In this document: in pieces, positions 11,846-24,974 of the stretch
Numbering within the stretch: the first letter of the stretch is position 1
Layout: the number at the start of each line of letters is the position of its first letter
Made by a program: the position numbers and the translations under genes
Source of the DNA: Fratercula arctica
Lineage: Eukaryota > Chordata > Aves > Charadriiformes > Alcidae
Reading direction: 5' to 3'
Assembly (NCBI GenBank): GCA_947846985.1
Contig: CANTUZ010000001.1
Span: 38,278,727-38,342,726, forward strand
Length of the DNA: 64,000 nucleotides
The notes under the pieces: model-generated
Told to the model about the DNA's origin: nothing
The model's database searches: none
The model's input: the letters and a program-made list of their open reading frames with translations, nothing else

Positions 11846-14800
11846 TTTTGTTCTGCTGTTTATTACAGATCTGTTGCGGTGCTGCTCAGAAATGTTTCCC
11901 GGTTGGGAAAAAATGACAAAAGCAAAACCTAAAAATCAATTTAAAAGTATTTTGTGTTTAAAAAAGAAAGTATTGAAGGTCTGAAGTATTTCAATTTGAA
12001 AAGGAAGTCTAAAGTGAGAATCACATGGGATTCGGATCCAAACCCCAGATATCCAAATTTATGAATATTGAAAAAGCAGGGAATACTTTGGGTTGGGTTT
12101 TTTTTTTTTTGTTCATTCTCTGGGGTTTAAAGAGACAGTTGGGTTTCAAACAGACTTAATAGGTGTGACTGAAATAGTTTATTTAAAATTCTTGAGCAGA
12201 ATAAACTGGGTTGATTTATTATTGGACAAAAGAAAGACTGTGAGAACCATTATTCTTTCTTATTTCAGCATTAATGATTAAGATCTTCCTAATTATAGAA
12301 TTCTCAGAAAAGCAAAAAAACCCAACACCACAACACCAAACATCTTACAGACTATGGCTTCTCATTGCAACTACAAAAATTCAAAAATTTAGTCCAGCAT
12401 TTGGAAAACAAGTTTACCCTTTCAAATTAGTGCTGTGCATTCCTGTATTATGGCTGCCTGACTGTAAAAGTTCCTCATGGGCAGGGTGTCCCTGAATCCC
12501 TATTAAAACTTTGCAATTTAAAGACAAAACAAAGTGGTTTATCCTGCTGTGTAAGCTGAAAATGCTTGGGTATTTGACACTTCACAGCAAGAAGCTATTA
12601 CTAATTAAACAGCCTTGGTTTGTGAACGTCATAAAAAGTTCAGAAAATAGTGTCTACACTTAATGCAAACAATCCAAGGTTAGAGGCTAGGTACTTATTT
12701 ATTCACAAACCTCTTGGGCTTTTGGGACCTTTTAGTTCCATTTTGTTCCTTACTTGGCTATTTGAGCCTGTTTAAGACTTTTTTTTTATTTTTTATTTTT
12801 TTTACTTTACAAACTTTACAAATTCTAAAGATAAAAATTGTAATCTCTGCATGGTGTTTTTCTTTTAATGCTTGATGTTGATGTTGTGTGACATGAGTTA
12901 ATATCAAGTCAATGATGAGTTCAAGTGCAGTAAATGCCTTAGAAGGGAGATGACTGAACTGCTTTGATGGAATCTGTTGGTAAAAACGTAAAAGGAATAC
13001 ACAAGGAAGACAAAGAAAAGGAGGTCAGTGAAAAAATAAATGAGAAACAGCAGAGGAAAGGAGACAGTAGAAGGAGATCAGAGATGCATTTAATGCAGAG
13101 AGACATCACAAAGAAAGCAAAGGCCAAAGAATTCTACCCAAGAAGTGGAGCACCTTCAAGTCACCTACGGCAGGCAGCATTTCCATCTGTCTGTTATGGC
13201 AGGGCTATCACCCATAAGCCTAGCTTTAGACATATGTCTTCCTTGATTATTGCCCTTCTAGGGCATCCATTGCCTATGAAAATTCCAGCTTGAATAATCA
13301 GTCCTCTAATTCCTGGTTTTTTTCTATTGAATTTCTAGCAGAACTCCATTGCAGTGATGTATTTTGTAACCTTTTATTTGCGGGGAGGAGAATTTCAAAA
13401 CAGAATGAGAGGTAGGCAGTTTCATGTGTATCTGCTTATCTACTGGCTTTTACCAACCTTCTACCTCTTGATAAAAAATGAAGTGTGTAGCTCAACACAA
13501 GGTGGAAGAATTGTAATGTAGAGAGGAGTCTTGTTGCTACATTTAGCAAGCAGGCTGATTTTGTTTTCACGTTTAAATTTCCTATATTTATAATGATGGC
13601 AGAATGTGGAGTTTTCTTTCCCCTGAAAAAGGAGCTGTTTGGAACAGAAATACATTTTAAAAACACATTTTAATGCACCTAGTCAGTCTTGTCTCCTGGT
13701 CTCCAAAGCAGAAATCTGAGAACATTATTATCAATAATAGGAAATTTGAGGTATTTAGAATGTGTTCCTCAGTGTTAATTCAGAAGTCCTCAGTCACATG
13801 TACAAGACAGACTGTTCTCTTCAGCAACTGTTATTTTTTTTTTTCCAAATTCAGTGAAGGTTTCTGTATCAATCATTTGCCTACAATTTTATCTTGCGTA
13901 TTCATTTTTTCCTACGCTACAAACATATTCACACCTTCAAAATAATAGATACCAATGCTGTTCCCTCAAAAACCTAATTTGGAAGCCAGAGCAGAGGTTG
14001 GACTTTTGCAAATAAGGGCATAACATTTCATTTTTTCCTACCATGGCAAAAGTAGCATTGATGAATAAACGTAAAGGCGCAGTTCTTTGGTTTGAAACTA
14101 CTTCTCCTATCTAATACCCATCTTCGTACAAGGCACTCTGTGTAGCACCAGTCTAAACATGCTTTAAGGGTAATAACTGCAGCTTTGTATAAACAGACCA
14201 GCATCTTCCACAGGCTGCACGCAGCTTTGACTTAGATAAAGTGAAGTCAAAACAGAAACTAATGCTGTTTCTTCATGTCACTCTCTATCTGCATTTTAGC
14301 TTGAGTAGAAAGAAGGAAGAGAAATACAGTCAAGTGAGATCTGGCTTATGGCACTGGCTTCTGGAGTCAGGTATTGTATTGCTTGTCTCCCATTGCTACT
14401 AGAAATTTATGTCTTGAACCATGAAAGCTGAGGCACATGTTTCCTCTAGGGCTTGGAAGAAGAACTGAAAAGATAATGAAAATGTTTGCTTGGGATGTAC
14501 ACAAACTCAGTAGGCAGGTCATGTATTTTGAAGATATACTTAACAACAGCAACACTCTTACAGACGTTCTGGAGAGTAACAGTTATCTCCCATATCATTT
14601 GAAGCATGAGTTAGTCACTTTGTCATTCAGCTCAGCACAACAAAGCAAAGTGAAGGGTCATTGTCATTTAATTTCTTGGCACAGGTACAGGGCATAATTT
14701 AATGGCTTGTGGTAGCCAAATTTGAAGTTAGCTGCAGAGGGCCTCACAGCTTTCACTTTTATCGTTATTCTGTAGAATACGGTAGATAATTTCCAAAGAA

Positions 14801-15525
14801 AATACACCAGTACAGCTGTTATGCTGTTGATAACTCGTCTTTCATCTGTGAAATCGCTTTTAGGTTTGGTACTAGCCTTGAACATGAGCACTGCATCTTT
14901 GCTACACTGCTGGATTCATTTGAAAGATACCCTGCTGCTGTAGCTTGGAAGGAGCGCTGCTGAATTTTAAGGGCTTTTTTGGATTCATGCTATGATCACC
15001 AAGGACAGGCATCTGTGATACGACATTTGCATATGAGTTTTCAGAAATATTAGTCGAAAGCAAATGTTGTAAAAGTGAGGATAAAGGGAACTTTCTTAGC
15101 ACTAGGCTAACTTAAGTATCATTCAGTATTCAGCTGGCTCTTCTCTAGTGTCTGTTCTAATAGTGCCTTCCCTGATTGCAATATTTTTAATAGAAACATG
15201 CTCAGTTAATATTTCCAAAGTAGGCAGATATCCATCCCACTTAACAAATTCATTTGCAGAGACGTAGGTGGCGACACAAGAATTCAGATCTTTGTGCCCC
15301 TTGGGCTCATGCTTGCTGCTGGAACTAGAAAGGGAGCTCTTATCTCAAGCCAGAAAACATGCTTTCAGGATTTACGCACCCTTTTTTTCATACTATTTTA
15401 GGGTGATGTTTATCTCTAAAGAACCACATGATCTTAATTCAGAGGGACATTTACTGCAGCCTTAAAAGTATACTGCAATCTCTAATTGATCAATGCTTTT
15501 TCCAAGGTGCAAGTGCTGATTAAGG
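11846..15525. other. AT-rich non-coding DNA with a purine-rich tract
   Basis: No gene recognised. A GGGT13 run lies at 12095-12110, an A7CCC run at 12314-12323 and a purine-rich stretch at 12964-13130. The purine stretch forces a Lys/Glu-rich 109-codon open frame (12964-13293) that looks compositional. The remaining frames are short. Confidence 0.6.
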
Positions 15526-15550
15526 AAAAAAAAAAAAAAGAGAGAGAGAA
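15526..15550 (+). repeat. A14 followed by (GA)n
   Basis: Fourteen A (15526-15539) run directly into five GA dinucleotides. Confidence 0.9.
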
Positions 15551-15767
15551 ATATCAATAATAGCATGATGATTTTAACTAGGAAATGGGCATTGCTGTAT
15601 TTACATGAGGGGATCATGTTGTGTATTCAGTAAGAGCTGCAAAATTTTTTCATACTTACTAACATACATATTGAAAAAAGTAGATTTTTTAAATAGTAAT
15701 GTTTTTATTTTTTACTTATTCACTTCCATTTCTAATAGGCAAAAATATACTTGTTATGTGGTTGTTG

Positions 15768-15782
15768 TTTTTTTTTTTTTTT
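15768..15782 (+). repeat. poly-T run (T15)
   Basis: Uninterrupted T run after GTTGTTG. Confidence 0.9.
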
Positions 15783-18700
15783 CTTCTATTCATCTTAAGA
15801 AGCTGAGGTTCTGGTTCCTTGTATGTCTTGCAGGTCATGAGCTAAAAAAATCTGAGCAATACTAACTCCTTGTTTGTGTGTCCCCAAGTTGTCAGCAGAA
15901 CTCCGTGCAGCATTCTCAGATGCCTGAAAGAGAAAGGAGGGATGGAGAGCAGTAAGACGATATTTATGCGAGCCGTATCCTTGCAGAGCAGCGAACGGGC
16001 TTCCTTTCCAAAAAATTATCCCTTTGCCCAGATAATTAGTCTGAGCTCAAAACAGCAGGAGAAATAGCACATGCTTATTTTTGCGTCTGACTGTTCACTT
16101 TACTCATGCAATGATTTAGCGACATGAGGCACTCACTCTGCCTTTTCTGGTTACCTGGAAACTAACTCATTAGTTTAAGGAGGGGAACTAATTCTGTGGG
16201 TGCACACATAGGGTTTACAGCAGTGGTCTTTCTGTTTGGGCATGTACAGAAATGGATACATAAATCCAGTACTTTTCTTAACCATCTGAATAGCGTGCTC
16301 TTCTCAGGCGACATTTCCCACTGTTCAGAGAAGCCGCGGTTTTCCTCTGGGAGACACTTTGAGCTAAGCTACAAATGACTCTATCTTTTATTTGGTCTAC
16401 CCCACAGTATGCTGTTGGTCTGAAACAGGCAGTAAGTAGTGTGAATGCATGTGTTGTCTTACCTTGATACCAGGTTTTTGCCTATTAGGTTGTTTTTCTT
16501 TTAAATAAATGAAGAAAGCTGCTCTTTGGTGGCCAGCTCATTTATTCAGGTAGGCAGTAATGTCTCACTTTAATGTTTGCTGTATGTTCCTGTAGCACGA
16601 AGTCTAGGATTTACCAGTCCAATATGGGTCAAACACACAAACAAAACTAAAACCAAAACATGTCCTGATACCAAAACTATGAACCTAAAATATTCAGAAA
16701 AAAATATTAAGGGCTTTCGAAGTAATGAAAATGGCTGATATTTAAAGAGACTGCAAATACAGGCACCAAAAAGCATTCTTTTTCTATTTGCCTCCTTTTA
16801 AAATATATTTTATCAATATTTTATCAGACTTTCCCGCTCTGAAGTCTTCAGACTCACAGTAAAAGAATAGGGATTGATAACACTGCGGAATGGCATTTGC
16901 ATCTCGATACTGGAAATTTACCCATAGCCAAAATATGAATATAATGTTCTAAATGGCAACCCCAGTAAGACAAGTCTGACATGACAATCACTGCATCGGA
17001 ATTCCTTCTACTCCCTTTTGGCTTGGTTGTTGTGTAACTATTATACAGTCCAGCAGAGTGCAATCATCTCCAACGTAGTGTTTTATATACATTACGCAGA
17101 CATGAATTATTGCTAATGCAGCAATGCCTTTCTTCTGCATCAGTACTCTGATGATTATTCTGAGGACTAGTGTTAGTGTAGCCCGGAAGTTTTTATAATA
17201 TATGTTTTGTGCAGTTTGCATTGTATAAATACAAATTGGCAAAATGGAGGACTTTGCAGCAGAGTTTAAGAGCTGAAGTGATGGAATAAACTGGTGTAAC
17301 TGGCAGAGGGGAGGTGTTGCTTTTAGCAATGCGAAAACTGTTTCTCTGAAGCTGCCCAGATCAGAGGTTCTCATACTGTTGTCCTTGAATCACTATTAGT
17401 CTTAGGGACATTCACTTTTCATGTCCATTGATTCTCATTTTATGCTGTCCCTCCTCATTTTTAAATCCTACTGAACTGCACTCAAAGATGGCTACATGCA
17501 TTCAGCACTTTCATAATATCAGCTTACTTACTTGGCCACAGGCACACTATCTGACTGTTAACAGGAGAAATCATCCACATAATTGAAACTGAGAAGGAAG
17601 CTGTCCCACCAGATGTTCTCTAAAAGGTACTCCTGCTTATGAGGGTGATTAATCTTATCCAGCATTTGCCATGTATAAGATAACTGTCTAAGTTAGTTGT
17701 TTGTGTTCTAGTTATAAACAATGAGGAGAGATAAGAATCTCTTAAATGTATCTTAAGGTGGGCTCTGTCAGCTTCCAGAAGTGCTTGTTGCTCTACGTTG
17801 TCTCCAAAGAGGCCTTGATATCTAGTTTACCCTAAACACTGATTTTTGAAGCAGTTACAGTTAGGTGAGATGAAGTCCATCATCAGGTATTACAGAGTTT
17901 TGTGCAATTAATACAGTTGATCATGGCATAATTCACTTTGCCAGTGTGCTCAGCTAGGCCAAACAAAAGGCAGTTTCAAAGCAGAGGCCATTAAGACAAG
18001 CTACCAGAGCACCAAGACCAAAGGAATATGTCAACTCTTCTCAGAAGCACTTGACAACCTTATCTATGAGAATATATAGGTCCACCTACTTATTCCCATT
18101 CTTCTGGTAGAGACTCCTGGAAATCTCATATGGTAGTTATAACCAGTTGAACTACAAAGAATGACTTACATTTGCATTATTATTGCAGTCACATTTTGAA
18201 TTGATAGTCTTAGTTTTCATACCCAGTTTTTGCTTTTCTTGCTTCTTTTATGTTCATCTTTCCTAAACTGGTCTCATACAATATGCTTTGCTATAATGTC
18301 ACAAGCAAAATAAAGCTGAAAAACTTTTTTTGAGAATATCTATGTGAGAAACTGCCTTCCAGCTCATATCTACTTTACTTTAATGACTCAGATATCTCTG
18401 GTTTATTTGATAACATGAACATATATGCAATAAGGCATACTGATTTATTCCAAGTTTCTACTTGGAGCTGGGAGCAGTGACTAAGCTCATTTGCATGGCA
18501 GAGTTCCTTACACCTTCAGCATGGTTTATTTGCAGAACTGGGTTCATTGCTTGAATTTGCATCTCTAACTTAGTAGAGGTATTCAGAATTTCATTATCTG
18601 TGTGCTTTAAAAACCATGCTAAAATCCTTTATTACTAAAAGGAGTTCAAAGCAATGAAACTTTAAATACAAATCGCTTGAGCTATTATGTGAGTGTCATG

Positions 18701-19184
18701 TATTTCACAAAATTTAAATTAAGTAATAGTAATAGTGAGGAGAAGTTAGGCATGGAACAAAGGAATTTTCTATGCTAATTTAAATTTGTTTTCTTGTGTT
18801 TAGATCTGCAAAGTTTCTTTGGAAAATGAGTTCATCTCCTTCTTAGTCCAATGTTGACTTAATAGCTTTAACTTGACTGTCTATGTAAAATTCAGCTTTA
18901 TGGTCTGGGCTTTCAACATCTTTCTATTTGGCACAAGTAACTCTGCCTTATTTCTAAATGTCTGTATAACAATGTACTGGATGAATACTTTACTAGTACG
19001 ACACATAAATCAGAGGGGATTTTGGATTTCTGTATTTTGTATCGTTGTTTTTTCATGTCTGTCTAACAGTAGTAAATGTTCACAGAAGATTTACATGGCA
19101 AATATTTAACAGGAAAAAACCCTTTTTCTTTTGCTTGGCCTTCTCAGAAAGTTGCTTTATTTTGTATACACACCCATACCGCGC

Positions 19185-19310
19185 ATATATGTACACGTAT
19201 CTTTATTTTATATATGTATTATATGCTATATACCTTCTGTCTTATAATATAAACTATTTACAATATATAAATACATATAAACTATTTATGATATATATAT
19301 ACTGTGTGAC
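19185..19310. repeat. AT-rich low-complexity (TATA/ATAC) patch
   Basis: Repeated ATATAT, ATACATATAA and CTATTTA motifs with almost no G or C. The motif CATATAAACTATTTA-like is repeated around 19248 and 19273. Confidence 0.75.
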
Positions 19311-21027
19311 AGTTAGTTGCTCCTTAAATCTAATCCAGGTGAATCCTAATTTGGTGAATGCCATGCACCTCTTTATCTGGTTGAGTTTAAGGTAATTTTC
19401 TAAGTTTTCTATGACTGTGTTTCAAAAATGCTTGATGAGATCCATTTGCCTAAGTTAGACTTTTAAATGTTACAAGTCTACGAGTAAATCACCATCTACC
19501 CTATTTATAGCCAATGGAGAGGAAATAGATTAAATGAACTGGCTTGTGGATGTGCGTATTCTTATTAAATTTTTAAAAAAAAATTCTGGTGTGATTAAAT
19601 GAATTGCATCCCATGTAACTGAGCTGTAGAACTAAGCCTCAGGGTGTTTTTGACCCTGTAGAAGTCAGTTTCTATCTCTTTACAAGATAATTCTGCTTTC
19701 TGCCTCAGGTGTGATGGTCTTTGCAGGCATGTTTACAAGACAGGATTGATAAAAAGAGGAACTGACACAACACCTCCCCACCTTCTTTTTCTAAACCTGT
19801 TTATACAAGATGTGTATGGCCCTATTCCTAGCTCAAATTTTTATTCAGAACATTAAGAGATCTGTAGAAGGAGCATTTCTGCAATGAAAATGGGAAGTTC
19901 AAAAGCAGAGCTATTGAACTCAGGTTCTGGTCACAGATATTTTACTGCTGGTAATTGGCTTAACTGCATCTTTAAATACATTTTTACTCTATATAATATG
20001 TTTTTGCAATACTGGTGAATAAAGTTAATCAGTAGAACAGTGTGCCTCTGCTCCATTTTACCCATAGAAATAACATACAGTTTTAGAGCCATAACTGTAA
20101 CTACTATCAATTGACACACCTGTCAGATACAGAAAGCTAGTTTAACCTTCTATTTCTTTAACTTTTTTTTTAATTTATTTCTGGGACACCCTTAGATGAA
20201 ATCAGAATTTTGTTGCAGAATGGTGTTATTCTCTGGAAGAAGTTAGTACAAATTTTATTTTCTGCAATTATGTAATTCCTTATCTCTGTGTATTGTAACT
20301 CCTGCATTTTGGACTCTAACCATTTTATTTTTCTTAATGAAATTGAACTGGTTGAATAGTTCTGCTTTCCACTTTTTCAATTTGCACTACCTAAGCTTAG
20401 GTTCCTCTAAACCGCGCATAGCCTTGCTTCTTGTTAACTGTACTTAGAATTCATGGCACTTTCAGCCACGAAGTAGGAAAGAAGTGACATTTAGTATCAG
20501 CTTGATTTGAGCACTCATTCATAAAAGCTTTTAGCTTTGACTGAAATGACAACAGTGTCAATTCTTACCCTTTACCGAGCTTGCTGTACACCGAAAACGA
20601 AGAATTGCAGTGAGCTCCTCTAGACCTGTGTGAAATTATAAAGAAAAGATAGATGGCCTGACATCTAGTTTGGTAAGGGAGCATATACCACATTTTGTTG
20701 AATTAATTTTACACAGGAGCTAATAGTAAAACTATAGGCATTTAACCTATTAACTCGTTAGCACATAGACACAAAAATTTAAATCTTAAGCAGACTTGAA
20801 ATCCCAGCATTGGCTACTGATACTATTACATGGATTTAATTCCATTCTTGGACTTGTTCTTAGCAGATGAATTGCTAGAACAATATGAATGCCTCTACAG
20901 TTAGCTAATTTATTTCTTCTACATAATTTCTTTATTTCTGTGTTTATTCTACAGGCTTGTGAAGGTAGTCTTTGCATAGGGAACAGCAGCGAAGGCTAAT
21001 ATCTTACGTCATTAGAAACATTACCGG

Positions 21028-21069
21028 GCAAAAATTGTTGGGACTGCAAAAATTGTTGTGACTGCAAAG
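21028..21069 (+). repeat. 18-bp tandem repeat, about 2.3 units
   Basis: The unit GCAAAAATTGTTGGGACT (21028-21045) is followed by a copy with one substitution (21046-21063, G to T) and six bases of a third unit. A minimal minisatellite. Confidence 0.9.
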
Positions 21070-24000
21070 TACAAATGTTTTAGAAAAGCTGTTTTCCCAG
21101 CATAAGACTGTTGGATAGCTGATTGCTTATTTTAATAATTTTCCAAATGTATGGAAGGGGGTTTCATGGCTAAGAGATCTAAAGATGTGACAGTTGAGTT
21201 GCTGTTGGACGCCAATTGTTAACATACACCTGCTTTTTAGTGTTGTTGCTATAACTGAATGTAATTATAACTGAGTATATCTTTAAAGCTGGGCAAAGGA
21301 TTTATAACATTATTCAATACTGTATTTTATCTCTATTTTTTTTAATAGCCTGTTCTTTATCCTGAAATAGCTATTATTTTTTTTTTTCACTAATGTGCTT
21401 TCTGCTGGGAAACTGAGATTATAATGAGTCTCTACCCTAATTAGACAGGAAGTAAAAATTATTTATTTATTTATTTTTTTTTTTTTTTTTTTTTCAGTTA
21501 GGACCTCTTATGAGTGGTATCCTAGGGAACCAGAAAGAATAATCATCAGGAACTGTGTTTTATAGAAAGAAAATCTATAGTGTATGCATAAGGATAGTCA
21601 TAGATCCATGACATTGTGGATCATATTCAATAATATATATAGCAGCTGCTTTGTCCTAGCATTGAAATAGAAATCTACTTTAAATCTTATTTAACAGTGC
21701 AGGCTAGTAGGTCCTTGCATTATCATAGTACATAATAGTAGAGGAGTTGACGAATTTGATCATTGATCTTCACCGGTTCTGAGACTTACAAGCTTACCCC
21801 AATATTCTTGTTTAGCAGAAAACAGAACACAGAGCTTCCCTCAAAGCAAGTGATTAGTATAAAACAAATATTCCAGGCTTTCTCTGTGATTAACAAACCA
21901 TTTTTTTCCAAACTGTGGAATACAAAGGATGACGTGATATGTGCATAGCAAGTGCTAAACTAATTTAACCTTGTTTTGTAAATAAATTATACACTTTTAA
22001 ATCACTTTATTATCAGACTTAGCCCCATTCCTTAACCCAGATTTTGTTGCTAGGATAACTACTCTCAGTGAGCTCACTCCTTAAAAAAAGGCGGTACTTA
22101 AAAACTGATGGAGAATTCCTTACTTCTCAGGAGATGTACCTGGCTTGCTGAGGTTTTCATTTTCATAAGGGTCTCTTATTTCCATCCAGGATTTTCTGGG
22201 GGGGAAAAAAAAAAGTGTGTTTGCGCTGTGCACTGCATGAGCAATGTTTGTCAAGCATAGGCTTACTGTGCATATCTGAGCCACGTGTGGACAGTTCACG
22301 TGTAAAACTCTGAAGCTTCCTTGTGGCACATGTACTGTACAGGTGATGTATTCTCCCTTTTGCCATTAAGCGAAAATGACATTTATCAAAACATCCTCTT
22401 TACCCTCAAAGACATTTTGAGACATTGCAACCTTTGCTAATTGAGGCAAAGAATTAGAGAAAAAGAACACACTGGCAACATCATGTAATGAGCTAGAAGG
22501 AACATCATTGTCATACCGTTCCTTTGTCTTATTTGTATTATATTTGCCATCAGAAAAATGGTAATCACAACTTAAATGTATCTTGGAAATATTAATTACT
22601 TAAGACTTACGTAAGTGGTTTCAGAACATGCCATAAAGTGGTGTATAATTTCTGAGTTAGCTTGCTTATTTACTTATGTTTCTGAACTTATAGCATAGAA
22701 GGGCTGTGAAGCTCTACGTCTGTCTTAGAATTTTTACTGACTGTAGTTGAGAGCTTGGGGTGACATAATGCAATATTTTTAGGCAAGCTCAGTCTTACCA
22801 GCTATAAATGCTTTAAGACAGAATGCATTGTAACAGGTAAATTAGTGGCTGCTCTGGCAAAATACTTTCTGTTATGTGATCCTATACCTTTAAATATTTA
22901 TTATGAAATCTTTCCAGTTTCATTGTGTGTTACTTCTCTGCATCCCATTATTTCCAAATACTTTAGCAAAATATATGATATGTTAGTGGCAGTGTTGTTT
23001 CCACTCTTTTCGTCTCCTTTCACCTGTCAAACTCCTTTAATTTCATGCCACCATTTTAATACTAATTAGTGTGAATAAAGAGAAAGTTGTCTCAATAGAT
23101 CCTTTTGCAACAGAGCAGGTCAAATACCCAATGTGCCAACCCTACAATTCTCATTTTGAGTGCTTTATTTTTTTCCTTTGCCTTCTCTTTCTATGAAGTC
23201 TGTTCCTCTTTCTTTGTTGTCTCCACCTTGTGAGTTTCTTACTGTTATAGTTTTAATGTTTTCACTTGTTCCAGCAGCTTAAATAGAAAATACTGGGGTC
23301 AGCCTGAGGCTGCAATGCTCTTTCTCGTACAGAAGTTAAAAAACACAAACAAGACTGACCTTTTTAGCACTTGCTCCTACATTTTCAAAAGCTATGAAAA
23401 GGGAGCTGTGCAGACCAAGGTGACACTTCCCTGCTTAGTAATCATACTTTTTATTTGGTCTCTGCTAAAAAAAGCAAATGCTTCATTTGCTGCAACTTCA
23501 AAAATCTGTAGGTAGTTAGAATAGGGAACTACAGCCAGAGAGCTTAAGTAACTTTATTTTCTAAAGAACTCTTTCGCCAGTTCTAAAACCTTCAGAGATT
23601 AAGTGATACAGTATTGATTCTTATTATCTATTTTCTTTAAGTAGTAATAATAGCAATAATTATTCAAAATTAGACTTAAGCAAAATTCACTATCTGAACA
23701 CTCATAAATTTTCGGGGAAGGAAAATTGGAGGAAGGAGCTTTTAGAATCCTTGTAAGAAAACAAGAGTCTATTGTCACCTTAATAATACCAAGATCTAGA
23801 GTGGCTTTATGTTCCTGTCCTGACTCAGTGATAAAACATACCTGAGTTTGGTTTTCAGCCTTTCAGGGAAACGGCTCAGACACAATACAGTAGTGATGCC
23901 CTCATTCTTTTCTGCTCACTTAGTTATCTCTACAGAAAATATAACACACTCACTGGAACCAACACCCCAAAATCCCATCTTCCACAGGAGTTGTGAAGGT

Positions 24001-24110
24001 CCAACGAGCAGGCCAGAGGGTCACTTTTACATTTGTCAATAAATATTCGGCTAATTCAGAAAGAGTAACTTAGAAAGGACTGAAAAAAATCTTGCCTTGG
24101 TACATATGCT
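21070..24110. other. AT-rich non-coding DNA, no gene seen
   Basis: Contains a (ATTT)n/poly-T tract at 21459-21494 and a G7A10 run near 22198. Open frames are short and overlapping. No gene, RNA or transposon is recognised. Confidence 0.65.
21459..21494 (+). repeat. (ATTT)n passing into poly-T
   Basis: ATTT units followed by about 20 T. Confidence 0.9.
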
Positions 24111-24460
24111 AGGAATCTGCTTGGTAGAGTACCATGGAATAAAGCCCTGGAAGGAAGAGGGACCCAAGAAAGCTGGTTAATACTCAAGGATCATCTCCTC
24201 CAAGCTCAGGAGAGATGCATCCCAACAAAGAGAAAGTCAGTCAAAAATGCCAGGAGGTCTTCAGGGATGAACAAGGAGCTCTTGGACAAACTCAAAGCCT
24301 ACAGAAGGTAGTAAGGACAGGTAGCCTGGGAAGAATACAGAGAAATTGTCTGAGCAGCCAGGGAACAGGCTAGAAAAGCTAAAGCCCAGACAGAGTTAAA
24401 TCTAGCCAGGGATGTCAAGGGCAACAAGAAAGGCTTCTTCAGGTATGCCAGTTATAAAAG
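24111..24460 (+). pseudogene. CR1 ORF2 remnant: end of endonuclease and linker
   Basis: One frame reads NLLGRVPWNKALEGRG, then ESWLILKDHLLQAQERCIPT, KNARR, NKELLDKLK, later WEEYREIV and [20 protein letters not shown]. This is the segment between the endonuclease and RT domains of CR1 ORF2. In this frame there are stops TAG TAA at 24309-24314 and TGA at 24351-24353. Shortly after the YKRK codons near 24450 the sequence jumps to the region just before the ORF2 C-terminus, so the RT fingers and palm, including the catalytic Asp pair, are absent. Confidence 0.9.
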
Positions 24461-24464
24461 GAAG

Positions 24465-24706
24465 AATGCCAACCTCATGAAGTTCATCCAGGCCAAGTGC
24501 AAGGTCCTGCACATGGGTTGGGGCAATCCCAAGCAGAAATACGGCTGGGCGGAGAATGGATTGAGAGCAGCCCTGAGGAGAAGGGGGTGCTGGTTGATGA
24601 GAAGCTCAACATGAGGCAGCAATGTGCACTTGCAGCCCAGAAAACCAACCATATCCTGGGCTGCATCGAAAGCAGTATGGCCAGCAGATCAAGGAAGGTG
24701 ATTCTG
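24465..24706 (+). pseudogene. CR1 ORF2 remnant: distal RT region
   Basis: Translations across frames give [18 protein letters not shown], then [34 protein letters not shown] and SRKVIL. These match the segment of CR1 ORF2 distal to the RT palm, closely like the copy at 61487-61730 (type 'B' here). A small deletion changes the frame near 24580 relative to the 61 kb copy, where DL codons precede GVLVDEKL. The similarity stops abruptly after the VIL codons at 24706. Confidence 0.9.
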
Positions 24707-24974
24707 TGTCCAGTTCTGGGCTCTCAGGTTCAAGAAGGACAGGGAGCTGCTGGAGAGGGTACAGAAAAGGGCTACAAAGATGATTAGGGGACTGGAACAT
24801 CTCTCTTATGAATAAAGGGTGAGGGACTTGGGTCTTTTTAGTCTGGAAAAAAGAAGACTGAAGGGGGATCTTATGAATGCTTATAAATACTTAAAGAGTG
24901 GGTGTCAGGAGGATGGGGCCAGTGTTTTTTCAGTGGTACCCAGTGACAGGACAAGGGGTAATGGGCACAAACTG
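24707..24974 (+). mobile_element. piece of a second CR1 type inside the first
   Basis: Starts at TGTCCAGTTCTGGGCTCTC and ends at GGTAATGGGCACAAACTG. It encodes a degenerate [23 protein letters not shown] segment, a [20 protein letters not shown] segment and [15 protein letters not shown]. These residues mark a different CR1 type ('A') from the flanks, which carry [13 protein letters not shown] and [15 protein letters not shown] residues. The piece lacks its own 3' UTR and tail and stops exactly where type B resumes. Confidence 0.75.

Larger units (their letters stand above)
15551..21027. other. AT-rich non-coding DNA, no gene seen
   Basis: The longest open frame is a 128-codon minus-strand frame at 16988-17374, which matches no family I know and has no flanking gene structure. 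A T15 run lies at 15768-15782. A very AT-rich TATA-repeat patch lies at 19185-19310. Nothing else is recognised. Confidence 0.6.

Noticed and set aside
16988..17374. 128-codon minus-strand open frame as a gene
   Set aside because: Composition is as in the flanks, no recognisable domain; a frame of this length is plausible by chance in 64 kb read in six frames.
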